NCBI GenBank assembly: GCA_036652035.1
Contig: JAVVWR010000099.1
Location: 1-5,126, forward strand
Direction: 5' to 3'
Length of the DNA: 5,126 nt
Source: JAEZVV01 sp036652035
GTDB lineage: Bacteria; Pseudomonadota; Gammaproteobacteria; Burkholderiales; Burkholderiaceae_F
Shown here: positions 1 to 5,126 of the stretch, in pieces
Numbering within the stretch: the first letter of the stretch is position 1
Layout: every line of letters begins with the position of its first letter
The notes under the pieces: model-generated
Told to the model about the DNA's origin: nothing
The model's database searches: none
What the model saw: only the letters and a program-made list of their open reading frames with translations
Translations under genes and position numbers: made by a program

Positions 1-20
1 ACGCGCGCGTCAGCGCGCTG
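1..20. repeat. Two abutting perfect 10-bp palindromes
   Basis: Bases 1-10 (acgcgcgcgt) and 11-20 (cagcgcgctg) each equal their own reverse complement, so two perfect 10-bp dyads stand side by side at the window edge. Alternating CG-rich sequence makes short palindromes easy to form by chance. The left neighbour lies outside the window, so a larger element cannot be judged. Confidence 0.4.
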
Positions 21-62
21 CCTTTGACTTATCCCCTTGAGAGGTCGCCGCAGCGACGCTTT

Positions 63-155
63 GCGGCAGCGGGGTTTCGGGCGTCCGCTGTCCGAAGCAC
101 GTGGCTCGCGCCGCAGGCGCGAGATCGTGCAAGTTCGGACGCCCGCCGCTGACGC
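63..155. repeat. Large nested imperfect inverted repeat (fold-back)
   Basis: Four arms pair in nested order. Bases 63-72 pair with 146-155 (9 of 10). Bases 78-87 (cgggcgtccg) pair with 136-145 (10 of 10). Bases 97-101 (gcacg) pair with 126-130 (5 of 5). Bases 105-112 (ctcgcgcc) pair with 116-123 (8 of 8) around a gca loop. The total is about 32 base pairs within 93 bases. A competing register is available because 90-96 (gtccgaa) can also pair with 134-140, which gives two alternative folds sharing the right arm. There is no T-run on either side, so it is not a classic intrinsic terminator. It could be a dispersed palindromic element, a structured 3' region of the ATPase transcript, or a small RNA. 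The pairing is seen directly; the function is unknown. Confidence 0.6.
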
Positions 156-211
156 AATGCGGCGCAAGGGCAGCCCGCAGGGCCGACCGACAGGGACGGC
201 GGGGAGTCCAG

Positions 212-231
212 AGGGGTGGCGACCCACCCCT
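212..231. repeat. GC-rich 8-bp hairpin with short T tail
   Basis: Bases 212-219 (aggggtgg) pair perfectly with 224-231 (ccacccct) around a 4-base loop (cgac). On the plus strand the stem runs into TTT (231-233) and then GGGG, which can pair instead with the CCCC at 227-230 and compete with the hairpin. The T tract is too short for a confident terminator call. On the minus strand it lies about 100 bases beyond the stop of the ATPase gene, where it could slow or end transcription. Confidence 0.4.
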
Positions 232-325
232 TTGGGGCCCTGCGGCGGCCCGAGCCGCTCGGCGCCGCGCGCAGCGGAACGAAAAACGCAATCCCCCGCC
301 GCGCAGCGGCCCAGCCATCAAGAGC

Positions 326-347
326 GGCAAGCTCAGCGCCGCTTGCC
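326..347 (-). terminator. Weak hairpin spanning the ATPase stop codon
   Basis: Bases 326-332 (ggcaagc) and 341-347 (gcttgcc) form a perfect 7-bp stem whose 8-base loop contains the stop codon (333-335). An alternative 6-bp stem, 323-328 with 338-343, overlaps it. No run of T follows in the minus direction, so this is at best a weak or rho-assisted end signal, or an RNA-protecting 3' stem. It may also be chance in such GC-rich sequence. Confidence 0.25.
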
Positions 348-1865
348 CCCCAGCAGCGACCCCAACACCCCTCGCGCCAGCTCGCGCGCCACTTGCGATC
401 CCATGGTGCGCGCCGCGCTCTTGGCCGCCGACTCGAGCATGCCTTCGCGGCGGCCGCCGCGCGGGCCAGTCGAGCCGAAGAAGATCGATCCGAGCTGGTC
501 CATCAGGCCGCCGCTCGCAGCAGGCTCGGCGCCGGCTTGAGCCGCCCCGGGAGCACTGCCGTTGCCCGCGCTCCCGACCGCCGCACCGGCATTGAGCTTC
601 TCAAAAGCGCTTTCGCGGTCGATCGCTTTTTCATAGACCCCGGCCACCACCGACGAAGCGATCAAGGCCGCTCGCTCGTCCGGCGTGATGGGCCCAAGCT
701 GCGAACCGGGCGCCAGAACCCAGGCGCGCTCGGTCATGCCAGGTGTGCCCTTGGCGTCGAGCAGGCTCACCAGTGCCTCGCCCACGCCGAGCTCCATGAT
801 CGCGGCCTGGATGTCGAGCCCGGGCTTGGGACGCATGGTTTCGGCCACGGCGCGCACGGCCTTCTGGTCACGCGGGGTAAAGGCGCGCAGCGCGTGCTGG
901 ACCCGGTTGCCGAGCTGGCCCAGCACTTTCTCGGGAATGTCGAGCGGGTTCTGGGTGACGAAGTACACGCCCACGCCCTTGGAGCGGATCAGCCGCACCA
1001 CCTGCTCGACCTTTTCGATCAGGGCGGGCGGCGCTTCGGAAAAGAGCAGGTGCGCCTCGTCGAAGAAGAAGACGAGCTTGGGCTTGTCGCGGTCGCCAAC
1101 CTCGGGCAGGTTCTCGAACAGCTCCGAGAGCAGCCACAGCAGGAAAGTGCCGTAGAGCCGGGGCGAGCCCATCAGCTGGTCGGCCGCCAGGATGTTGACC
1201 ACGCCCTGGCCATCAACGGTCTGCATCAGATCGGCGATGTCGAGCATGGGCTCGCCAAAGAACTTGTCGCCACCCTGGGTCTCGATCTGCAACAGGCCGC
1301 GCTGGATGCTGCCGATCGACGCGGCCGAGACATTGCCGTATTCGGTCTTGAAGCGCGCCGAGTTGTCGCCCACGAATTGCAGCAGGGCTCGCAAATCCTT
1401 GAGGTCGATCAGCAGCAGGCCGTTGTCGTCGGCGATCTTGAAGGCGAGCGTCAGCACGCCTTCCTGGGTCTCGTTGAGGTTCAAGAGCCGGGCGAGCAGC
1501 AGCGGCCCCATGTCGCTCACGGTGGCGCGCACCGGGTGACCTTGCTCGCCAAACACATCCCACAGCGTGACCGGGCAGGCGCCCCAGGTGGGCTCGGGCA
1601 GACCGTGCTCGGCCAGGCGCTTCTTCATCTTCTCCGAAGGCGCCCCCGCCTTGGCAATGCCGGTCAAGTCGCCCTTGACGTCGGCCATGAAGACCGGCAC
1701 GCCAATGCGAGAAAAGCTTTCGGCGAGCTTTTGCAGGCTCACGGTTTTCCCGGTGCCGGTGGCGCCGGTGATGCACCCGTGGCGGTTGGCCAGCGCCGGC
1801 AAAAGTGCGAGCTCGATGGAAGTTTCGGAAGAATCGGCCTGGGCAATGACAAGAGGTTCGGTCAT
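333..1865 (-). CDS. yjgR: HerA-like P-loop ATPase, YjgR/DUF853 family
   Basis: The predicted protein has 510 residues, close to the roughly 500 of E. coli YjgR. It is an ATP-binding protein of the HerA/FtsK-like superfamily, cytoplasmic, with no experimentally settled cellular role. HerA relatives are hexameric DNA translocases, so DNA handling is inferred. Seen in the sequence: Walker A GATGTGKT at residues 34-41; an ADVKGDLTGIA segment near 61-71 typical of this family; Walker B hydrophobics ending in DEAH at 269-272 (VFFFDEAH); and TQNP at 304-307 followed by the conserved PEKVLGQLGNRVQHALRAFT block. An Ala/Gly/Ser-rich linker (about 425-453) joins the core to a basic, helical C-terminal tail ending GGKRR. 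The ATG at 1865 is chosen because the frame upstream, to 2021, lacks family sequence and would run into yebC. The Shine-Dalgarno is weak (GGGAA). It is divergent from yebC. The family call is firm; the symbol follows E. coli usage. Confidence 0.93.
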   Translation of the reverse strand: MTEPLVIAQADSSETSIELALLPALANRHGCITGATGTGKTVSLQKLAESFSRIGVPVFMADVKGDLTGIAKAGAPSEKMKKRLAEHGLPEPTWGACPVTLWDVFGEQGHPVRATVSDMGPLLLARLLNLNETQEGVLTLAFKIADDNGLLLIDLKDLRALLQFVGDNSARFKTEYGNVSAASIGSIQRGLLQIETQGGDKFFGEPMLDIADLMQTVDGQGVVNILAADQLMGSPRLYGTFLLWLLSELFENLPEVGDRDKPKLVFFFDEAHLLFSEAPPALIEKVEQVVRLIRSKGVGVYFVTQNPLDIPEKVLGQLGNRVQHALRAFTPRDQKAVRAVAETMRPKPGLDIQAAIMELGVGEALVSLLDAKGTPGMTERAWVLAPGSQLGPITPDERAALIASSVVAGVYEKAIDRESAFEKLNAGAAVGSAGNGSAPGAAQAGAEPAASGGLMDQLGSIFFGSTGPRGGRREGMLESAAKSAARTMGSQVARELARGVLGSLLGGKRR

Positions 1866-1980
1866 GAGGTTTCCCGCAGTGCGCTGGTCAAGAAGCCAAT
1901 GGCTCGGATGATAGACTCGCGGCCCTTCCCAGAATTGACTCCACGCCCGTCTTTGCGGGCCTTGCCGACGAGGACCGCAC
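1866..1980. promoter_or_regulatory. Divergent intergenic region with candidate promoters
   Basis: These 115 bases separate the start of the minus-strand ATPase gene from the start of yebC, so they must hold or lead to promoters for both. On the minus strand TATCAT (1913 to 1908) matches five of six bases of a -10 box and lies about 42 bases before the ATPase ATG, but no good -35 is seen. On the plus strand TGGTCA (1885-1890) and GATGAT (1907-1912), 16 bases apart, each match four of six sigma-70 consensus bases. The two candidate -10 boxes overlap, so the promoters might compete. These are weak matches, read by eye. Confidence 0.3.
1945..1960 (+). promoter_or_regulatory. Small hairpin in the yebC leader
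   Basis: Bases 1945-1949 (gcccg) and 1956-1960 (cgggc) form a 5-bp stem with a 6-base loop (tctttg). It ends nine bases before the yebC Shine-Dalgarno GAGGA at 1970-1974, which is itself six bases from the ATG. The stem would leave the ribosome binding site open in the mRNA. It could influence translation or may be chance. Confidence 0.2.
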
Positions 1981-2706
1981 ATGGCCGGACACTCCAAATG
2001 GGCCAATATCCAGCATCGCAAGAACCGTCAGGACTCGAAGCGATCGAACCTCTGGACCAAGCTCATCCGTGAAATCATCGTGGCTGCCCGCACGGGCGGC
2101 GGCGACCCCGACACCAACCCGCGTCTGCGCCTGGCGCTGGTCAAGGCGCGCGGTGGCAACGTTCCCAAGGACACGGTCAACAACGCCATCCTCAAGGGCA
2201 CCGGCAAGCTCGAGGGCGTGAACTACGAGGAAATCCGCTACGAGGGTTACGGCGTGGGCGGCGCGGCGCTGATCATCGACTGCACCACCGACAACCGGGT
2301 TCGCACCGTGGCTGAAGTTCGCCACGCGCTCGCCAAGAACGGCGGCAACCTGGGCACCGACGGCTCGGTCGCCTTCATGTTCAAGCACTGCGGCCAGTTC
2401 CTGTTCGCCCCCGGCACCTCCGAAGACAAGGTGATGGAGATCGCCCTCGAAGCCGGCGCCGAAGACGTGTTCAGCAACGACGACGAATCGATCGAAGTGA
2501 TCACCGCGCCCGCCGACTTTGAAGCCGTGGGCCAGGCTTTCGAAGCCGCCGGCCTGACACCGGAAGTTTCCGAGATCACCATGAAAGCGGCCAACGAGAC
2601 CGTTCTCACGGGCGACGAAGGCATGCGCATGCAGAAGATGCTCGACATGCTCGATGACCTCGACGACGTGCAACAGGTCTATACCTCGGCGGTGATCGAA
2701 GAATGA
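1981..2706 (+). CDS. yebC: YebC/TACO1 (PmpR) family protein
   Basis: The protein has 241 residues against about 246 for E. coli YebC, so it is full length. It opens with the near-invariant MAGHSKWANIQHRKNRQD, a basic helical N-terminal domain (about 1-75). The two alpha/beta domains follow, with the family hallmarks YEEIRYEGYGVGG (82-94), TDNRVRTVAEVRHA (103-116) and GTDGSVAFMF (125-134), and an acidic C-terminus around LDDLDDVQQVY. Family members are often annotated as DNA-binding transcription regulators (PmpR). Work on YebC and mitochondrial TACO1 also links the family to translation, including relief of ribosome stalling at proline-rich stretches. Which role applies here cannot be read from sequence. 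The ATG at 1981 has a good Shine-Dalgarno GAGGA six bases upstream. Residues 21-27 (RSNLWTK) depart from the commoner RGKIxTR pattern, a modest divergence. The stop codon overlaps the purD start. Confidence 0.96.
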   Translation: MAGHSKWANIQHRKNRQDSKRSNLWTKLIREIIVAARTGGGDPDTNPRLRLALVKARGGNVPKDTVNNAILKGTGKLEGVNYEEIRYEGYGVGGAALIIDCTTDNRVRTVAEVRHALAKNGGNLGTDGSVAFMFKHCGQFLFAPGTSEDKVMEIALEAGAEDVFSNDDESIEVITAPADFEAVGQAFEAAGLTPEVSEITMKAANETVLTGDEGMRMQKMLDMLDDLDDVQQVYTSAVIEE

Positions 2707-4004
2707 AAATCCTTGTCGTAGGCAACGGCGGGCGCGAACACGCGCTGGCCTGGAAGCTCGCCCAGGGCGAACGGGTGCAAATGGTCTACGTGGCGCCGGG
2801 CAATGCCGGCACCGCGCGTGACAAGCGCCTCAAGAACGTTCCCATCACCGACCCGCAAGGGCTGGCCGAGTTCGCCCAGGAGGCCGGCGTGGCGCTGACC
2901 GTGGTCGGTCCCGAAGCGCCGCTGGCGGCCGGCATCGTCGATATCTTCCGCGCCAAGGGTCTCAAGATCTTCGGCCCGACCCAGGCCGCGGCCCAGCTCG
3001 AGAGCTCGAAGGACTTCGCCAAGGCGTTCATGTTGCGCCACGGCATTCCGACCGCCGAGTACGAGACCTTCACCGACGCCGCCGCCGCTCACGCCTACGT
3101 CGCCAGGAAGGGCGCGCCGATCGTGATCAAGGCCGACGGCCTGGCCGCGGGCAAGGGCGTGGTCGTCGCCACCTCGATCGACGAAGCGCACGCCGCGATC
3201 GATTCGATGCTGGCCGACAACAAGCTCGGCGCCGCCGGCGCCCGCGTGGTGATCGAAGACTTCCTCAGTGGCGAAGAAGCGAGCTTCATCGTCATGGTCG
3301 ACGGCCGCAACGTGCTGGCTCTGGCCTCGAGCCAGGACCACAAGCGCTTGCTCGATGGCGACCTGGGCCCCAACACCGGCGGCATGGGCGCGTATTCGCC
3401 CGCGCCCATTGTCACGCCCGACGTTCACGCCAAGGTGATGCGCGAAATCATCATGCCGACGGTTCAAGGCATGGCGGCCGACGGCATCACCTTCACCGGC
3501 TTTCTCTACGCCGGGCTGATGATCGACAAGGACGAAGCGGGCGCGACCACCGTGCGCACGCTCGAGTTCAACTGCCGCATGGGCGACCCCGAGACCCAGC
3601 CGATCATGGCGCGCATGAAGTCCGACTTCGTGCCGCTGGTGGAAGCTGCCATCGACGGCAAGCTCGACCAGGTGGAAGTGGAGTGGGACCGCCGCGTGGC
3701 CTTGGGCGTCGTGCTCGCCGCCGCCGGCTACCCCGACGCGCCGCGCCAGGGCGACGTGATCACCGCCCTGCCCGCCGATACCGACGACTGCATCGTCTTT
3801 CACGCCGGCAGCCAGCTCGCGCTCGACGGCCCCGCCGCCGGCAAGCCGGTGGTCACCGGCGGCCGCGTGCTGTGCGTCACCGCGCTCGGCGACTCGGTGC
3901 GCGCCGCCCGCGGCCGCGCTTACGAAGCGGTCGAGCAAGTCCATTTCGACGGCATGCAGTACCGCCGCGACATCGGCCACCGCGCGCTCAAGCCACGCGA
4001 TTGA
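2703..4004 (+). CDS. purD: Phosphoribosylamine-glycine ligase (GAR synthetase)
   Basis: The enzyme joins 5-phosphoribosylamine and glycine using ATP to give glycinamide ribonucleotide (GAR), ADP and phosphate, the second step of de novo purine synthesis in the cytoplasm. The 433 residues match the usual length (about 429 in E. coli). The N-terminal domain starts MKILVVGNGGREHALAWKL with the glycine-rich loop and has VVGPEAPLAAGI at 67-78. The ATP-grasp domain shows SSKDFAK (101-107), the nucleotide-binding KADGLAAGKGV (143-153), the QDHKR segment (211-215) and GPNTGGMGAYSP (222-233). The GARS signature, RMGDPETQ at 292-299, supplies metal-binding Glu and Asn side chains (N290 lies just before it). 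The C-terminal domain (about 330-433) has the usual VTGGRVL and GMQYRRDIG. All key motifs are intact. The start lies inside the yebC stop (ATGA overlap) with only a poor Shine-Dalgarno of its own, which suggests translational coupling. Confidence 0.98.
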   Translation: MKILVVGNGGREHALAWKLAQGERVQMVYVAPGNAGTARDKRLKNVPITDPQGLAEFAQEAGVALTVVGPEAPLAAGIVDIFRAKGLKIFGPTQAAAQLESSKDFAKAFMLRHGIPTAEYETFTDAAAAHAYVARKGAPIVIKADGLAAGKGVVVATSIDEAHAAIDSMLADNKLGAAGARVVIEDFLSGEEASFIVMVDGRNVLALASSQDHKRLLDGDLGPNTGGMGAYSPAPIVTPDVHAKVMREIIMPTVQGMAADGITFTGFLYAGLMIDKDEAGATTVRTLEFNCRMGDPETQPIMARMKSDFVPLVEAAIDGKLDQVEVEWDRRVALGVVLAAAGYPDAPRQGDVITALPADTDDCIVFHAGSQLALDGPAAGKPVVTGGRVLCVTALGDSVRAARGRAYEAVEQVHFDGMQYRRDIGHRALKPRD

Positions 4005-4022
4005 GCGTGGCCGAAAAACAAG

Positions 4023-4049
4023 AAGGGCGACTCACGGGTCGCCCTTTTT
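4023..4049 (+). terminator. Rho-independent terminator after purD
   Basis: A perfect 9-bp stem, 4023-4031 (aagggcgac) with 4038-4046 (gtcgccctt), encloses a 6-base loop and runs into TTTTT (4045-4049). It starts 19 bases after the purD stop and closes the yebC-purD unit. On the minus strand the same stem is followed by an imperfect T-rich stretch (ttcttgttttt, the complement of 4014-4024), so it may also end the convergent gene whose stop lies at 4101-4103. Confidence 0.9.
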
Positions 4050-4100
4050 CATGGGGCTGCGCGCTCAATTCCATGTGCACTTCGATCTCCAGCGCGAGCG

Positions 4101-4994
4101 TCAGAAACGGTAGTTCACGGATCCCAGCACTTGCTTGCGATCGCCCAGCCCGCCCTCCAGCAAGCACCACCAGTGCGGACCCAACTCCCACTGCGTGCCG
4201 ATGAGCAGGTTCCACGGCTTGTCGGTGGTCTGATCCACTTCAAAGCGGATCGACGGCGCATCGGCCGCAGCCGACACGGAACCCGTCATCGTCTGGCTCG
4301 ACTTCTGGTACATCGCCCCCAGCCACCACGAGCCATGAACATCGCCGAACTTCTGGCGCCAGCCCAGCCGTGATCCGACCACCACGGTGTTCACATGCGA
4401 ATCCAGCAGATCCACGCGTGTCGTGGTGCGATTGGCGTCGAGAGTCGCGAAGAAATTCTTGTATCCCCCCGCGAGCACCACGCCGCCGCCATACGTTGGC
4501 CCTTCGTAGCGGAGGGTGGGAATGCGGATTTCTTTCGTCAGTCCCTGAGCACCTGGCAGCAAGGTCAAGCCCAGCACCGCCTTGCCGCGGCTATAGCCGC
4601 CAATGCCATAGACATTCAGGAAGGGAAAGAGCCAGACATCGGCACGAAGCGTGGTGCTGCGGGCGGCCACCTCCACCGCGCTCACGCGCAGCAACTGGGA
4701 TGACACGGAGCGCGGCGCGCCATCGTTCAGGGAAAGGCGCAGTTCCTCCACGCGATACGGTTCATTCAAGGCAAAGCCGTTGACCGAAATGCCGAAAGGC
4801 AACGGCAGCTCGTAACCGCGCCGCTCGGCCTCCGCGCCCAGGATCGGCAGAAATGAACTCCAGGCCGTCGCTGGCCCCCGAAGAGGCTCGGTCCCGGTCT
4901 CGGCCTCGGCGCCTTGCGCGCGGGCCACGTTCGGCATGACGCACAGACCCACCACCACCCCCGCGGCGATGCGCGTGCGAACAGAATGCAGCAC
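4101..4994 (-). CDS. Putative outer-membrane beta-barrel protein, unknown function
   Basis: I do not recognise the family. With the start chosen here (GTG at 4994-4992) the protein has 297 residues and begins with a good Sec signal peptide: basic residues (HSVRTR), a hydrophobic core (IAAGVVVGLCV) and an ARA/Q cleavage site after residue 26. The mature part has a short soluble region with the phrase RRGYELPLPFGISVNG, then alternating aromatic/hydrophobic and polar strands separated by Gly/Asn/Asp turns (for example VWLFPFLNVYGIGGYSRG and the last 30 residues). It ends in LGSVNYRF, a terminal Phe with Tyr and Val at -3 and -5, the classic BAM recognition signature. An outer-membrane location is therefore well supported, while a pore, adhesin or enzyme role is open. 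Alternative starts are TTG at 4997 and GTG at 5006; a TAG at 5009-5007 blocks anything longer. Codon use looks less GC-extreme than in purD. Confidence 0.82.
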   Translation of the reverse strand: MLHSVRTRIAAGVVVGLCVMPNVARAQGAEAETGTEPLRGPATAWSSFLPILGAEAERRGYELPLPFGISVNGFALNEPYRVEELRLSLNDGAPRSVSSQLLRVSAVEVAARSTTLRADVWLFPFLNVYGIGGYSRGKAVLGLTLLPGAQGLTKEIRIPTLRYEGPTYGGGVVLAGGYKNFFATLDANRTTTRVDLLDSHVNTVVVGSRLGWRQKFGDVHGSWWLGAMYQKSSQTMTGSVSAAADAPSIRFEVDQTTDKPWNLLIGTQWELGPHWWCLLEGGLGDRKQVLGSVNYRF

Positions 4995-5002
4995 CAATGA
5001 TT

Positions 5003-5008
5003 CCACCT
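5003..5008 (-). promoter_or_regulatory. Ribosome binding site that decides the beta-barrel start
   Basis: AGGTGG (complement of ccacct) differs from AGGAGG at one base. It lies 8 bases before the GTG at 4994 and 5 before the TTG at 4997, and it overlaps the GTG at 5006, which therefore cannot use it. This, together with the better signal peptide without the leading Glu, favours the 4994 (or 4997) start. Confidence 0.55.
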
Positions 5009-5126
5009 ACCGTCTCACTGGACACTTCAATTCATTCACGCGATCGACGAGTGACGGAACCAAAGGGATCCGAAAAGTTTCATTTTCAAAGGTCCAGCAT
5101 TCTGCCGGAGAACTCGGTTTCCCCTA
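5009..5126 (-). promoter_or_regulatory. Upstream region of the beta-barrel gene
   Basis: This stretch has no gene and is clearly richer in A and T than the rest of the window, as expected of a promoter region. On the minus strand TTGAAA (5089 to 5084) resembles a -35 box, but no good -10 follows at the usual distance. A short AT-rich dyad, gaaaa at 5072-5076 with ttttc at 5083-5087, overlaps it and could be an operator half-site pair or chance. The window ends before the next gene. Confidence 0.3.

Larger units (their letters stand above)
1..332. other. Non-coding, inverted-repeat-rich intergenic region
   Basis: No gene is supported in this stretch, which lies downstream of the ATPase gene (transcribed leftward, stop at 333-335). 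Open frames exist on both strands, including a minus-strand frame from a TTG at 330 down to 10. Their translations are dominated by Arg, Ala, Pro and Gly, show no domain or motif, and fit GC-rich DNA read in a wrong frame. What can be seen is structure: two abutting palindromes (1-20), a nested fold-back (63-155), a hairpin (212-231), and a small hairpin across the end of the ATPase gene (326-347). The region could be a 3' processing or termination zone, a dispersed intergenic repeat, or an unannotated structured RNA. The sequence alone does not decide. Confidence 0.6.

Noticed and set aside
10..330. 106-residue open frame on the minus strand in the left intergenic region
   Set aside because: It has a TTG start inside a hairpin, Arg/Ala/Pro-rich composition and no motif, and it crosses the nested inverted repeat, whose pairing explains the sequence better than coding does.
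37..595. Overlapping plus-strand frames (37-540 and 101-595) at the left end
   Set aside because: They extend into the ATPase gene on the opposite strand and give low-complexity Arg/Pro-rich products.
1866..2021. N-terminal extension of the ATPase to an ATG at 2021
   Set aside because: The extra 52 residues do not resemble the family, and the extension would overlap the start of yebC. The ATG at 1865 gives the expected length.
216..2072. 618-residue open frame on the plus strand opposite the ATPase gene
   Set aside because: It is antisense to a gene with clear Walker motifs, its product is rich in His, Gly, Arg and Gln without domains, and it runs into the start of yebC. Long antisense frames are expected opposite GC-rich genes.
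1888..2673. 261-residue open frame on the minus strand opposite yebC
   Set aside because: It is a shadow of yebC in the complementary codon register; no family features are seen, and it also spans the divergent promoter region.
2679..3980. 433-residue open frame on the minus strand opposite purD
   Set aside because: It mirrors purD almost exactly in length, and its composition (His, Gly, Ala, Val, Asp) is the reverse-frame shadow of GC3-rich codons. No motif is present.
3683..4204. 173-residue plus-strand frame across the purD end and terminator
   Set aside because: It is a +1 shadow of purD with a very Arg-rich product, and it reads through the terminator.
4131..4783. Plus-strand frames opposite the beta-barrel gene
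   Set aside because: They are short overlapping frames without motifs, antisense to a gene with a signal peptide and an outer-membrane C-terminus.

Overview
The window reads as chromosomal DNA from a GC-rich betaproteobacterium, most likely of the order Burkholderiales and perhaps close to Comamonadaceae. The basis is the strong G/C bias at third codon positions, the close yebC-purD pair and the style of the encoded proteins. This is inference, since no rRNA or other phylogenetic marker is present.

Layout from left to right. Bases 1-332 hold no gene I can support but are rich in inverted repeats: two abutting 10-bp palindromes at the edge, a large nested fold-back at 63-155, and a GC-rich hairpin at 212-231. 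On the minus strand, 333-1865 encodes a HerA-like P-loop ATPase of the YjgR/DUF853 family. A 115-bp divergent intergenic region (1866-1980) separates it from a plus-strand pair: a YebC/TACO1-family protein (1981-2706) and purD (2703-4004), which overlap by four bases (ATGA). A rho-independent terminator at 4023-4049 closes this unit. It lies between convergent genes and may work in both directions. The last gene, on the minus strand (about 4101-4994), encodes an unidentified exported protein with the C-terminal signature of an outer-membrane beta-barrel. Its 5' region (4995-5126) is the most AT-rich part of the window.

Functionally these are mostly separate housekeeping units. The YebC protein (translation or regulatory factor) and PurD (second step of de novo purine synthesis) appear to be co-transcribed and translationally coupled. 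The ATPase is transcribed away from them. The beta-barrel gene looks like an independent locus; its looser codon use and its position next to purD suggest a lineage-specific insertion or rearrangement.

I found no CRISPR array, transposase, tRNA, rRNA, toxin-antitoxin pair or recognisable defence system, so I do not claim a new system. The items most worth a second look are the structured non-coding region at the left end and the uncharacterised beta-barrel protein at the right end.
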